A stretch of 64,000 nucleotides of DNA from contig CALUYY010000004.1 of assembly GCA_944325155.1 (NCBI GenBank), positions 62,001 to 126,000 on the forward strand. Reading direction: 5' to 3'. This document shows positions 18,398-27,214 of this stretch, piece by piece. Under the pieces are notes generated by a model. That model did no database searches. It was not told where the DNA came from and saw only the letters and a program-made list of their open reading frames with translations. How positions within the stretch are numbered: the stretch's first letter is position 1; each line of letters begins with the position of its first letter. Source of the stretch: Candidatus Gastranaerophilales bacterium. Its GTDB lineage: Bacteria > Cyanobacteriota > Vampirovibrionia > Gastranaerophilales > Gastranaerophilaceae. Position numbers and translations under genes: made by a program.

Positions 18398-19236
18398 AAG
18401 AATATCTTACCAATTTAATAGACAGCATTATAAGTGAAGATTTCGGAAACGCTGCGGCGGAGATGGCTTATATGCTTGCAATCGGTATTTTTCCTTTTAT
18501 GCTGTTTTTAACTGCCGTGTTCGGGTGGCTGGGCAAAAAAATTTTTGTAACCAAAATAATTTTAGCGCTTTCAACAGTTGCTCCCAAGGGTGTTATTGAG
18601 TTAATACAGATGGTTTTAAGAGAAGTAACCCTTTTTCAAAACGGCGGAATTGTTGCGGCGTTCGGTTTTATAGTTACTTTGTTTTTGGCATCAAATGCAA
18701 TTGCGGTTATAATTAAGGGTTTAAACAGAGCAAACAAAGTCAAAGAAACAAGAACTTTTTTACAGACAAGATTATTATCTGTTTTGATGGTTATATTAAA
18801 CGCATTTTTACTTTTTATAAGCGTTAACTTAATTATTTTCGGTAAAGTTATCGTAAGCTTTTTACAGTTTTATATACAGCTTCCCGATAACATTGCGCAG
18901 ATTATGTTAATTACAAGATGGCCGATTGCTTTTGTTATGCTGTTTTTGCTTGCAACGGTTAATTATTATGTTCTTCCGTGCAAACAATTTTCAATTAAAA
19001 GAAGCGTTATTCCCGGGTCTTTATTTTTCTGTATTTTCTGGTTATTGGGGTCCTGGCTTTTTTCATTGTACGTTAACGAGCTTGGAACCTATAACAAAGT
19101 TTACGGAACAATCGGTGCGTTTGCCATATTAATGGTCTGGCTTTATTATACTTCCGTTATTATGCTTATAGGAGGCGAAATTAACGGTCAGACTTTAGAT
19201 AAATTAATCGAAAAAAGAAACCGCCCCGTAAAATAA
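18382..19236 (+). CDS. YihY/BrkB family inner-membrane protein
   Basis: A 284-residue protein with six likely transmembrane helices. It shows the YihY family pattern: an early AAEMAYMLAIGIFPFMLFL segment, IAVIIKGLNRANKVKETR after the second or third helix, and a C-terminal IGAFAILMVWLYYTSVIMLI followed by GGEING. The family was once called ribonuclease BN by mistake. Its function is unsettled; ideas include transport or envelope maintenance. Translation is probably coupled to the DHH gene, whose end it overlaps. Confidence 0.85.
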   Translation: MFELIKEYLTNLIDSIISEDFGNAAAEMAYMLAIGIFPFMLFLTAVFGWLGKKIFVTKIILALSTVAPKGVIELIQMVLREVTLFQNGGIVAAFGFIVTLFLASNAIAVIIKGLNRANKVKETRTFLQTRLLSVLMVILNAFLLFISVNLIIFGKVIVSFLQFYIQLPDNIAQIMLITRWPIAFVMLFLLATVNYYVLPCKQFSIKRSVIPGSLFFCIFWLLGSWLFSLYVNELGTYNKVYGTIGAFAILMVWLYYTSVIMLIGGEINGQTLDKLIEKRNRPVK

Positions 19237-19305
19237 TTACCTTTTTGTTGAATAAAATGAAAATCTTTTTAATTTATTTTATTTAAAAGAAAGGAGTTAT
19301 TTATT

Positions 19306-19464
19306 ATGAAAAAGTATATCTGTAAACTTTGCCATTATGTTTATGACCCGACAAAAGGAGACGACACCCAAAATATTAAACCCGATACGGAATTTAAAGA
19401 TTTACCCGATGATTGGGTTTGCCCCGAGTGCGGAGCGGATAAATCCGAATTTGAAGAAGCATAA
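19306..19464 (+). CDS. Rubredoxin
   Basis: A 52-residue one-iron redox protein. Two Cys pairs ligate the iron: [12 protein letters not shown] (C6, C9) and [10 protein letters not shown] (C39, C42), with the family's typical length and spacing. Rubredoxin carries single electrons, in anaerobes often to oxygen or peroxide detoxification enzymes. AAGGAG stands 9 nt before the ATG at 19306. The gene is followed by a strong terminator. No rubrerythrin or flavodiiron gene is adjacent. Confidence 0.95.
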   Translation: MKKYICKLCHYVYDPTKGDDTQNIKPDTEFKDLPDDWVCPECGADKSEFEEA

Positions 19465-19466
19465 AT

Positions 19467-19502
19467 AAAAAGAACCGCCTTTAATTAAAGGCGGTTCTTT
19501 TT
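19467..19502. terminator. Bidirectional intrinsic terminator between rubredoxin and fusA
   Basis: A perfect inverted repeat with 16-nt arms (core AGAACCGCCTTT / AAAGGCGGTTCT) and a 4-nt AATT loop is flanked by A-run and T-run. It can therefore end both the plus-strand rubredoxin transcript and the minus-strand fusA transcript. Confidence 0.9.
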
Positions 19503-19516
19503 ATATGTCGTTTAAT

Positions 19517-21604
19517 CTAAGCGGTAACGCCCGATTTTGAAATAATTTCCGTTTCAATGTTTGAAGGAACCTGTTCATATTTGGAAAATTCCATTGAGAA
19601 GGTGCCTCTGCCTTGTGTTTTTGAACGGATGTCGGTTGCATAACCGAACATTTCAGCCAAAGGAACAATCGCTCTGATTTTTTGAATACCCGTTCCTTCG
19701 ATAATTTCCATACCTTCAACACGGCCTCTTCTTGATGAAATATCGCCTATGATATCGCCCGTGTTTTCTTCGGGTACTTCAATTTCAACTTTCATCATAG
19801 GTTCTAAAATGCAGGGTCTTGCTTTTTTGCAGCCTTCTTTAATTGCCATTGAACCCGCAATTTTAAACGCCATTTCAGATGAGTCGACTTCGTGGTAGCT
19901 TCCGTCATAGAGTTCAACTTTAACGTCAATCATCGGGAAGCCTGCTAAGATACCGCCTTCAAGAGCTTCTTCCATACCTTTTCTTGCAGGTTCGATATAT
20001 TCTTTGGGAATTGCACCGCCGACGATTTTGTTTTCAAATACAAAACCTGCGTTTTCTTCGGCGGGTGAAATTCTGACTTTAACGTGTCCGTATTGACCTT
20101 TACCGCCCGATTGACGGATGAATTTAGAATCCTGATCGGAGTTTCCTCTGATTGTTTCACGATAAGCAACCTGAGGTTTACCCACATTAGCGTCAACTTT
20201 AAATTCTCTCATCAAACGGTCAACGATAATATCAAGGTGTAATTCGCCCATACCGGAGATAATTGTTTGTCCCGTTTCGTTATCGGTTTTGACTTTAAAT
20301 GACGGGTCTTCTTCAGCCAGTTTTTGAAGAGCGATTGCCATTTTATCCTGATCGGCTTTTGTTTTAGGTTCAATAGCAACCGAGATAACAGGTTCGGGGA
20401 AGCTCATTTTTTCCAAGATAATGGGAGCTTTTTCATCGCACAGTGTGTCGCCGGTTGTTGTGTCTTTTAAACCTACGGCAGCACAGATGTCGCCTGCATA
20501 TACTTCGCTTTCTTCAAGTCTTTGATCGGCATACATTCTGACCAATCTTGAAATACGTTCTTTTTTGCCGTTTGTAGCGTTAAGAACATATGAGCCGGAT
20601 GTAATTTTGCCCGAATAAACTCTTAAGAATGTTAAACGACCGACATAAGGGTCTGTCATAACTTTAAAAGCAAGAGCGGAGAAGGGTTCTTCGTCTGAAG
20701 AATGACGTTCCGTTCTTGTTCCGTCGGGAAGTTCACCTTCAATTGCTTTAACGTCAACGGGAGAAGGCATTAATTCAACAATTGAATCCAACAACAATTG
20801 GACACCTTTGTTTTTAAATGCCGTACCGCAGGTAACGGGAACGATTTTATTGTCGCAAACCGCTTTTCTCAAGCCTGCTTTTAATTCTTCAACCGTGATG
20901 GATTCGGGGTCTTCAAAGAATTTTTCCATTAATGTATCATCGGTTTCGGCGATTGCTTCAACCAAAGCATCTCTGTATTCTTTTGCTTTATCAAGCATAT
21001 CCGCAGGGATATCTTCTTCTTTAATATCCGTTCCGAGGTCATTTGTATAAATTTCGGCTTTCATCGTAAATAAGTCGATAAGACCCGTAAATTTATCTTC
21101 GGCACCGATAGGAAGTCTGATAGGATGAGCATTTGCGCCTAATCTGTTTTTGATTTGGTCAACTACACGATAGAAGTTTGCACCTGTTCTGTCCATTTTG
21201 TTAACAAAAACCATACGGGGAACTTCATATCTGTTGGCCTGTCTCCAAACGGTTTCCGATTGTGATTGAACGCCGCCTACCGCACAGAATACCGCAACAA
21301 CGCCGTCCAGTACACGAAGCGAGCGTTCAACTTCAATTGTAAAGTCAACGTGGCCGGGGGTGTCGATTATGTTAATTTGATGACCTTTCCAGCTTGCCGT
21401 AACGGCTGCGGATTGAATTGTAATACCGCGTTCTCTTTCCTGTTCCATAAAGTCGGTAACTGCCGCACCATCGTGCACTTCACCCAATTTGTGGGTTTTA
21501 CCGGTATAAAATAAGATACGCTCGGTTGTGGTTGTTTTACCTGCGTCAATGTGAGCGGCAATACCGATGTTTCTTATCTTTTCAAGAGGTGTAATTCTTG
21601 GCAT
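19517..21604 (-). CDS. fusA: Elongation factor G
   Basis: The ribosomal translocase GTPase, 695 residues, full length. The G motifs are visible at the N-terminus: [15 protein letters not shown] (about 17-31), RGITIQSAA (switch region), DTPGHVDF (about 82-89) and [10 protein letters not shown]. Domain IV and V motifs such as [22 protein letters not shown] and [12 protein letters not shown] follow. It stands alone here: no rpsL, rpsG or tuf gene is next to it, unlike the common str operon. AAGGAA precedes the ATG. It is the only fusA in the window, and all GTPase motifs look intact, so it is probably the main EF-G. Confidence 0.97.
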   Translation of the reverse strand: MPRITPLEKIRNIGIAAHIDAGKTTTTERILFYTGKTHKLGEVHDGAAVTDFMEQERERGITIQSAAVTASWKGHQINIIDTPGHVDFTIEVERSLRVLDGVVAVFCAVGGVQSQSETVWRQANRYEVPRMVFVNKMDRTGANFYRVVDQIKNRLGANAHPIRLPIGAEDKFTGLIDLFTMKAEIYTNDLGTDIKEEDIPADMLDKAKEYRDALVEAIAETDDTLMEKFFEDPESITVEELKAGLRKAVCDNKIVPVTCGTAFKNKGVQLLLDSIVELMPSPVDVKAIEGELPDGTRTERHSSDEEPFSALAFKVMTDPYVGRLTFLRVYSGKITSGSYVLNATNGKKERISRLVRMYADQRLEESEVYAGDICAAVGLKDTTTGDTLCDEKAPIILEKMSFPEPVISVAIEPKTKADQDKMAIALQKLAEEDPSFKVKTDNETGQTIISGMGELHLDIIVDRLMREFKVDANVGKPQVAYRETIRGNSDQDSKFIRQSGGKGQYGHVKVRISPAEENAGFVFENKIVGGAIPKEYIEPARKGMEEALEGGILAGFPMIDVKVELYDGSYHEVDSSEMAFKIAGSMAIKEGCKKARPCILEPMMKVEIEVPEENTGDIIGDISSRRGRVEGMEIIEGTGIQKIRAIVPLAEMFGYATDIRSKTQGRGTFSMEFSKYEQVPSNIETEIISKSGVTA

Positions 21605-21714
21605 TTTTATTTTTCCTTTTTTAAAAATTGTGTAACTAAACTAAGAATTATTCTCACATAAAAACTATTTAAAGTAAAGAAGTCTGGATATAAAGGGGTT
21701 TTCCCAATTTTAAA

Positions 21715-23133
21715 TTAAAATTTATAATCCCTTATTCCCTGCTCTATGTTTTTAAGATTTTTTATTACCTGTTCTTTTAAAATCGGATTATCAATCGTTT
21801 CAAGCTCTTTTTGAATAATTCTCTCGCCCGAGATTTTTGTTTGGGGCGATGCATAATCCGTCAGATATTCTTTTAGGGTCATTAAGGCGTTAGGCTGGCA
21901 GAAATTATGAATTTCTTCATTTTTGCAGAATTTCATAAAATCGGCGCCGACTCTTCCCACTCTGTAACATGCGGTGCAGAAGCTCGGTATATAATCCATA
22001 TCCATAAGCCACCTTACAACTTCATCAAGGCTTCTTAAATCCGATACATCAAATTGGGCCGAATTTTCTTCCTCGGTTTCTTCTTTTACGTATCCGCCGA
22101 CACTTGTTTTGGAACCGCCGGATACCTGCGTAATTCCGACATGGAGCGCTTTTTCCCTTACCGTTTTTGTTTCTCTCGTGGAGACTATCATTCCGGTATA
22201 AGGAACTGCAAGCCTTAAGATTGCAATAATTTTATTGAACGTATCGTCATCAATTCCGTTATCAAATGTATCGGGGTCAATATCATCCGCTTTTTTAATT
22301 CTGGGGACTGATATTGTATGGGGTCCTATGCCGTATCTTGCTTCCAGATGTTCTGCATGCATTATTGTTCCTACAAGTTCATATCGATATAAGCTTAAAC
22401 CGTATAAAACACCTAAACCCACATCGTTTATTCCGCCTTCCAGCGCTCTGTCCATAGCTTCCGTATGATAATCATAATTATGTTTGGGACCTGTCGGATG
22501 GAGGTTTTCATAATTTTTCTTATGATAGGTTTCCTGGAATAAAATATAAGTTCCGATATCGGCCGCTCTTAATTTTTTATAATTTTCAACCGTTGTTGCC
22601 GCAATATTTACGTTAACACGCCTTATCGAGCCGTTTTTATGTTTTGTATTATAAATTGTATCAATGGATTCCAATATATATTCAATAGGGTTATGGACGG
22701 GATCTTCCCCGGATTCTATCGCAATTCTTTTGTGCCCCAAATCCTGAAGCGCTATAACTTCCTGTCTTATTTCATCCTGTGATAATTTTTTTCTTCTTAT
22801 ATGTTTATTTTTAAAATGATAAGGACAATATACACAGCCGTTAACACAATAATTTGAAAGATATAAAGGAGCAAAAAGAACAATTCTGTTTCCGTAAAAA
22901 TCTTTTTTTATTTGTTCCGCCAGATGAAAAATTTCTTCATTTTTTTCTTTTATTTCGCAATCCAAAAGAACTGCTGCTTCTTTGTGGGTCAGACCCTTTT
23001 TTTCTTTTGCTTTTAAGATAATGTCATCAATTAATTTTACGTTATTTTTATTTTCTTTAGCGTATTCAAGAGTTTTTATTATCTCTTCGTGGTCAATAAA
23101 TTCTTCCGCTCTATTTGATTTTACATCATACAT
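21715..23133 (-). CDS. hydG: [FeFe]-hydrogenase maturation radical SAM enzyme HydG
   Basis: HydG splits tyrosine by radical SAM chemistry and delivers the CO and CN ligands of the H-cluster iron. I take the ATG at 23133 (472 residues, normal length) because GGAGG stands directly upstream; an earlier ATG at 23154 lacks this. The radical SAM cluster motif is CVNGCVYC (CX3CX2C, about residue 97). The C-terminus carries the second cluster site CTACYRVGRVGADF followed by HNFCQP, which separates HydG from ThiH and HydE. HydE and HydF are not in the window. The structural hydrogenase genes lie about 6 kb downstream. Confidence 0.95.
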   Translation of the reverse strand: MYDVKSNRAEEFIDHEEIIKTLEYAKENKNNVKLIDDIILKAKEKKGLTHKEAAVLLDCEIKEKNEEIFHLAEQIKKDFYGNRIVLFAPLYLSNYCVNGCVYCPYHFKNKHIRRKKLSQDEIRQEVIALQDLGHKRIAIESGEDPVHNPIEYILESIDTIYNTKHKNGSIRRVNVNIAATTVENYKKLRAADIGTYILFQETYHKKNYENLHPTGPKHNYDYHTEAMDRALEGGINDVGLGVLYGLSLYRYELVGTIMHAEHLEARYGIGPHTISVPRIKKADDIDPDTFDNGIDDDTFNKIIAILRLAVPYTGMIVSTRETKTVREKALHVGITQVSGGSKTSVGGYVKEETEEENSAQFDVSDLRSLDEVVRWLMDMDYIPSFCTACYRVGRVGADFMKFCKNEEIHNFCQPNALMTLKEYLTDYASPQTKISGERIIQKELETIDNPILKEQVIKNLKNIEQGIRDYKF

Positions 23134-23214
23134 TTTTATATCCTCCAAAAGCAATTTAGCTTTAATAGTATACTAACTCTTAAAAATTAATAAACAATAA
23201 AAAAATCAATCAGC

Positions 23215-23243
23215 TTGAAAAAGCATTCTTAAAAATGTATAAT
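23215..23243 (+). promoter_or_regulatory. Consensus sigma-70 promoter of the DtxR-family gene
   Basis: TTGAAA (23215-23220) and a perfect TATAAT (23238-23243) have the ideal 17-bp spacer. The ATG follows 8 nt after the -10 box and no Shine-Dalgarno is present, so the mRNA is probably leaderless. Confidence 0.8.
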
Positions 23244-23251
23244 TAAGCCTG

Positions 23252-23656
23252 ATGAATAACGGACTTTCCCAAAGTTTAGAAGATTATCTTGAAATTATTT
23301 ATAACGAAATAAAAAAGAACAGTTCGGTTAAAGCAATTGATATTTCAAGACAATTAAACGTTTCAAGGGCTTCTGTTACGGAAGCTTTAAACAAGCTTGC
23401 CCAAAAAGGGTATATTGATTATGAAAAATACGGAACCGTCGAAATTACAAAAAAAGGAATTGATAAAGCAAAAGAAATCGTTTTAAGACATAACGAGTTA
23501 ACTTTGTTTTTTGTAAATATGGGTATAGAAAAAAAAGAAGCCGAGATGACCGCATGTAAAATAGAACATGTGATTTCAAAAAATATACGGGATAAAATTG
23601 TTGTTTTTAATCAAAGTATTAACAATAACCCCGAATTAAAAAAAATATTTGAATAA
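23252..23656 (+). CDS. DtxR/MntR-family metal-dependent transcription regulator
   Basis: A 134-residue metalloregulator with an N-terminal winged helix (about 7-65: SLEDYLEIIY, then a recognition helix SRASVTEALNKL) and the helical dimerisation domain (about 72-134). There is no C-terminal SH3-like domain, as in MntR. The metal-site positions are mixed: D11 stands where MntR has Asp and DtxR has Met, while C102, E105 and H106 (ACKIEHVIS) match the DtxR primary site. Whether it senses Fe(II) or Mn(II) cannot be told from sequence. Directly after its stop lies a strong promoter with an iron-box-like palindrome. Divergent from it is hydG, a gene for an iron-rich pathway. Confidence 0.88.
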   Translation: MNNGLSQSLEDYLEIIYNEIKKNSSVKAIDISRQLNVSRASVTEALNKLAQKGYIDYEKYGTVEITKKGIDKAKEIVLRHNELTLFFVNMGIEKKEAEMTACKIEHVISKNIRDKIVVFNQSINNNPELKKIFE

Positions 23657-23660
23657 ATAC

Positions 23661-23689
23661 TTGACAATATGTTAGGTAAGCCTTACAAT
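23661..23689 (+). promoter_or_regulatory. Strong promoter with DtxR-box-like operator
   Basis: A perfect -35 TTGACA (23661-23666) and -10 TACAAT (23684-23689) have a 17-bp spacer. The spacer and -10 contain TTAGGTAAGCCTTAC, with a perfect inverted repeat GTAAG-C-CTTAC at 23676-23686. From memory of the DtxR/IdeR consensus (TTAGGTTAGSCTAACCTAA), 13 of 19 positions agree. A repressor bound here would block RNA polymerase. The element begins 5 bp after the stop of the regulator gene and points away from it. Confidence 0.65.
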
Positions 23690-23695
23690 TTATAT

Positions 23696-23775
23696 AAATT
23701 AACTTCATATCAAATTACATTTTTATGTACAGCTGTAATGACAATCGACGATGAGGACAATTCCTCATTTTTTTT
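23696..23775 (+). ncRNA. Predicted small RNA behind the DtxR-box promoter
   Basis: The transcript expected from the promoter at 23661-23689 would be about 80 nt long. It has a first hairpin (ATTACA 23714-23719 with TGTAAT 23734-23739) whose loop includes the palindrome TACAGCTGTA. It ends with an intrinsic terminator: ATGAGGA / TCCTCAT at 23751-23768 with a 4-nt loop, followed by a run of eight T. Only tiny ORFs of 9 and 13 codons fit inside, with no Shine-Dalgarno, so a regulatory RNA is more likely than a protein gene. Its targets are unknown. The coordinates of the 5' end are an estimate. Confidence 0.55.
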
Positions 23776-23903
23776 ATGATTTTGAACTTTTTTATATATC
23801 GCCGCCCAAATAATAAAATATTTTTATATCGGTATTTTATCTTATGTAATAATTTAATATTTTAAGCTATATTTTTCATAATTGTGTCTGGTATAATAAT
23901 TTT

Positions 23904-24752
23904 ATGCGAATTTCAGGATTAAAAATTTTATCATTTTTTGCCGTTTTAATCGTTTTATTTTTCGGCGTGCCTTCTTTTGCAAATGCGCCCGTTCAATCCC
24001 AGCTTGAAATTATAGAAAAACAGGTCTGGGGGTTTTCATACGATAAAGAAAACGATATTGAAAGAATCGAACGTCTTGAAAAACAAATATTCGGAACAAC
24101 AAATCCCAAATTAACACAGGAAAAAAGAATTGAAAAAATAACGAAATCTTTGGGGCTTGAAACGTATAAAGAAGTTACAAGCCCGCTGTCGGATTTATAT
24201 GTGCCCGAAAAAGGCGGCGAAGGGGTTGAATATCCCCAGATTGACAGGTTGGAAAATATACTTTTGGGAAACGTATATAAAGAAGAAAATATTTATGCAA
24301 GACTTGAGAGACTTGAGAAAAAAGTTTTCGGCGCAAAACAGCAGGGTGATTTATCCCAAAGAACGGATGCCCTTAAAAACCATGTTGCTTCAAACGATTT
24401 AGCTTACAGGGACCCTGCGTCTTATTACGGCAGCAGCTATACAAACCAATCTTATACGGATGCATACAGCGCTTCGGATGTTCAATTGCAGCTTTCGGCA
24501 CTGGAAAATCTTATGTTTCAAACTTCTTATTCAAACGAACCGATTCCGAACAGACTGACAAGATTGGAAAACAAGATTTTTAAAAGAGATTTTAAGGAAG
24601 ATGACGACGGTATAAGATTATCAAGAATTCAAGCCGCCGCAACTGCGGGAAAAACCGCAAAATATTATGATAACAACAAATTCCAAAAATTTGCATCAAC
24701 GGGAATGCAGGCTGCAAGCATATTATTGATGATTTTAGCTTTAATTTTATAA
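23904..24752 (+). CDS. Exported protein with three 45-residue LE/FG repeats (unknown function)
   Basis: I do not recognise a named family. The 282-residue product starts with a signal peptide or membrane anchor (about 8-28, ending PSFANA) and ends with a hydrophobic helix (about 267-282). Between them three repeats stand at about 35-79, 113-157 and 197-242. Each contains two half-motifs of the form R-L-x-x-L-E-x-x-(I/V/L)-F-G, for example ERLEKQIFG, ERLEKKVFG and TRLENKIFK. A Tyr/Ser-rich linker lies at 168-190. The ATG follows an extended -10 (TGGTATAAT, TATAAT at 23892-23897) by 6 nt without a Shine-Dalgarno. An envelope-facing location is an inference from the two hydrophobic ends. Confidence 0.65.
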   Translation: MRISGLKILSFFAVLIVLFFGVPSFANAPVQSQLEIIEKQVWGFSYDKENDIERIERLEKQIFGTTNPKLTQEKRIEKITKSLGLETYKEVTSPLSDLYVPEKGGEGVEYPQIDRLENILLGNVYKEENIYARLERLEKKVFGAKQQGDLSQRTDALKNHVASNDLAYRDPASYYGSSYTNQSYTDAYSASDVQLQLSALENLMFQTSYSNEPIPNRLTRLENKIFKRDFKEDDDGIRLSRIQAAATAGKTAKYYDNNKFQKFASTGMQAASILLMILALIL

Positions 24753-27119
24753 TTATTTAACATCAATAATGCAAACCCCGTCTCCGCCTTCGGTGTCGTC
24801 GCCCGTTCTGTATTTTAAGACGTAGGGGCTGTCATTTAAATAATTTCTGATTGCGTTTTTTAATGCTCCGGTTCCGTGTCCGTGGATTACAGTAAAGGAA
24901 TGAATATTTCTCATAACGGCAAGATCAAGATGATGTTCAAGAGTATCTATTGCTTCATCAACTCTCATTCCCCTTAAATCAAGCCTCGGGGCAAAAGAAA
25001 GGGAGTTATGAAAATCATCAAAAGAAACGGTTAATTTTTTAATTCCCTTGCTTACTTTTCTGTCCGTTTTTGCAAGTTTCGATTTATGAATTTTGGATTT
25101 AATCAATCCCATTTGAATTTCAACCATACCTTTATCATCCGGATATGATTTTAAAATTGCGGGCTGATTAATCCCTATTACAAGCACACTTTGCCCCAAT
25201 TTAATTTCATTCCAGTCAAGGGGCGGATATTTGTTTGAAAGCTCGTCTTCATCTTTTGTAAATTCTTCCCTTATTTGAGATTCAAGCTTTGCAAGCCTTG
25301 AATAGCTTCTTCTTGCGATTTTTTCGGATTTTTCTTTTCTTAATTCATCAAGCGTCTGCTTAATTTCTTCTCTTGCATTTTCCAAAGAAGACTGATATTT
25401 TTTCTTAAACGACTCAAGTGTTTTTTTCTTTTTTTCTTTAATTTCTTTTAATTTTTCATTTAATTCTTCTTCAATTTTCTCGGTTGTTATTTTTGATTGT
25501 TCGATTTTTTTTGTATGTTCCATTAATTCCTGATGGGTTTGCCTGATTTTTCCGAAAATTTTGTTATCCGGATTTGTGTTGTTATCTAAAAATTCTTTGG
25601 CTTTATTTATTATTTCTTCTTTTAAATTTAAATTTTTTGCAATATCAATTGCATAAGAGCTTCCCGCAAGCCCTATAATTAATTTATATGCCGGCTTCAG
25701 GGTTTTTGTGTCAAATTCGACCGAAGCGTTTTTAAATTTATCGTTTTGATATTCAAGAATTTTTAATTCGCCGAGGTGAGTTGTTGTTATTGTTATTATG
25801 TTTTTTTCCGCCAGATATTCTAAAATCGCTCTTGCTAAAGACGCCCCTTCCACCGGGTCGGTTCCCGCCATTAATTCATCAAAAAGAACAAGGTCATCTT
25901 CTTTTATAATATCCATAATGTGTGCTATATTTTTTGTGTGTGCGGAAAATGTCGATAAAGACTGTGAAATATCCTGATTTTCTTCAATGTCCGAATAAAC
26001 GTTTTTAAAGGGATAAATTTCCGCATAATCGCAAGGAATGTGAAGTCCCGCTTTTGTCATTAAAACAAGAAGTCCTGCGGTTTTTAAGGTTACCGTTTTT
26101 CCGCCCGTGTTAGAACCGGTTATTAAAAGGGAAATATAATCTTCGCCGATTTTAAAATCGTTTTTTACGAGATTTTCTTTTCCAAAAAGAAGCGGATGAT
26201 ACATTGAATATAATTTAATTATTTTTTTATCGGTAATGTTTGCGGGGTTTGATTTTGTCACAATCGAATATTTTGCTTTTGCAAAAATCGAATCAATTTC
26301 TCCGATTGCAAAATACGATTGTATAAGTTCATTTTTAATATTATGAAATTCGGCTGAAATTTTATATAAAATTCTTTCAATTTCGGCTTCAATTTCGCAT
26401 TCAATCTGTCTTATTTTATTATTTATGCCGACAAGTATTTCAGGCTCGATAAAATAAGTCTGGTTTGTTGATGAAACATCATGGACTATTCCTTTAATTT
26501 TTGATTTGTCGCTTGCTTTAACCTGAAAAACCGTGCGCCCCATGCGTTCCGTACAGATTGTGTCTTGAAGGTGTATTGTAAAATCAGGGTCTTTTAAAAG
26601 TGAATTAATTGCGTTTTTTAAGTTTTCATTTGTTGAAGCTAAAGAATTTCTAAGCCTTTTAAGCTCGGCCGAAGCGGAATCTTTAATATTAAAATTATCG
26701 TCAAAAACGGAATATATTTTATCTTCAAGTTCTTTATCGGAAATTAATTTATCGTTGTATGTATTATATAAATTTTTTTTATCGCTGTTTTTTGTCAGGT
26801 ATGTTTTTAATTTTCTTGAGGTTGTAAGCATTTTGGTTAAATCGATAATATCATTAATTCCGAGTCTTGATGTGTTTAGAATTTTATTCGGGTCTGTTGC
26901 ATGATACAGGGGAAGCGAATTTGTTCCTTCAAAATCCAGAATTTCTTTTGCTTCGGTCGTTAAATTAAGCTGATATTCGATTTCCGATTTTAAGTTACAG
27001 GGAATTAAAGATTCTATATATTCTTTTCCTATATCCGTTTTCGTATGACTTGATATAAGGGCTAAAACCTTATCAAATTCAAGAGATTTCAGATATTTTT
27101 TAATATCGGCTGACGGCAT
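24753..27119 (-). CDS. mutS2: MutS2 family ATPase with Smr endonuclease domain
   Basis: A 788-residue MutS2. The helical lever region spans about 1-310. The ABC-type ATPase follows with Walker A ITGSNTGGKTVTLKTAGLL (about 333-351), signature-like SQSLSTFSAHTKNI and Walker B VLFDELMAGTDPVEG. A coiled-coil segment (about 515-620) comes next. The C-terminal Smr domain (about 712-788) carries LDLRGMRVDEA and the HGHGTGAL motif. MutS2 proteins suppress homologous recombination and, in Bacillus, rescue collided ribosomes by splitting them. The latter would fit with the RqcH homologue near 60 kb. AAAGGAA precedes the ATG. The stop directly abuts the stop of the convergent repeat protein. Confidence 0.95.
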   Translation of the reverse strand: MPSADIKKYLKSLEFDKVLALISSHTKTDIGKEYIESLIPCNLKSEIEYQLNLTTEAKEILDFEGTNSLPLYHATDPNKILNTSRLGINDIIDLTKMLTTSRKLKTYLTKNSDKKNLYNTYNDKLISDKELEDKIYSVFDDNFNIKDSASAELKRLRNSLASTNENLKNAINSLLKDPDFTIHLQDTICTERMGRTVFQVKASDKSKIKGIVHDVSSTNQTYFIEPEILVGINNKIRQIECEIEAEIERILYKISAEFHNIKNELIQSYFAIGEIDSIFAKAKYSIVTKSNPANITDKKIIKLYSMYHPLLFGKENLVKNDFKIGEDYISLLITGSNTGGKTVTLKTAGLLVLMTKAGLHIPCDYAEIYPFKNVYSDIEENQDISQSLSTFSAHTKNIAHIMDIIKEDDLVLFDELMAGTDPVEGASLARAILEYLAEKNIITITTTHLGELKILEYQNDKFKNASVEFDTKTLKPAYKLIIGLAGSSYAIDIAKNLNLKEEIINKAKEFLDNNTNPDNKIFGKIRQTHQELMEHTKKIEQSKITTEKIEEELNEKLKEIKEKKKKTLESFKKKYQSSLENAREEIKQTLDELRKEKSEKIARRSYSRLAKLESQIREEFTKDEDELSNKYPPLDWNEIKLGQSVLVIGINQPAILKSYPDDKGMVEIQMGLIKSKIHKSKLAKTDRKVSKGIKKLTVSFDDFHNSLSFAPRLDLRGMRVDEAIDTLEHHLDLAVMRNIHSFTVIHGHGTGALKNAIRNYLNDSPYVLKYRTGDDTEGGDGVCIIDVK

Positions 27120-27214
27120 AAAATTTTCCTTTGCTTTTATTTTAACAATAAAATAAGCAATTTTTACATAAAAAAAGTTTTAATAACTGTATAAGTACAC
27201 AGAGGTTATAAAAA

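Noticed and set aside
23696-23775. Short ORFs of 9 and 13 codons inside the predicted small RNA
   Set aside because: No Shine-Dalgarno, and the second ORF runs through the terminator T-run. Kept as RNA rather than a peptide gene.
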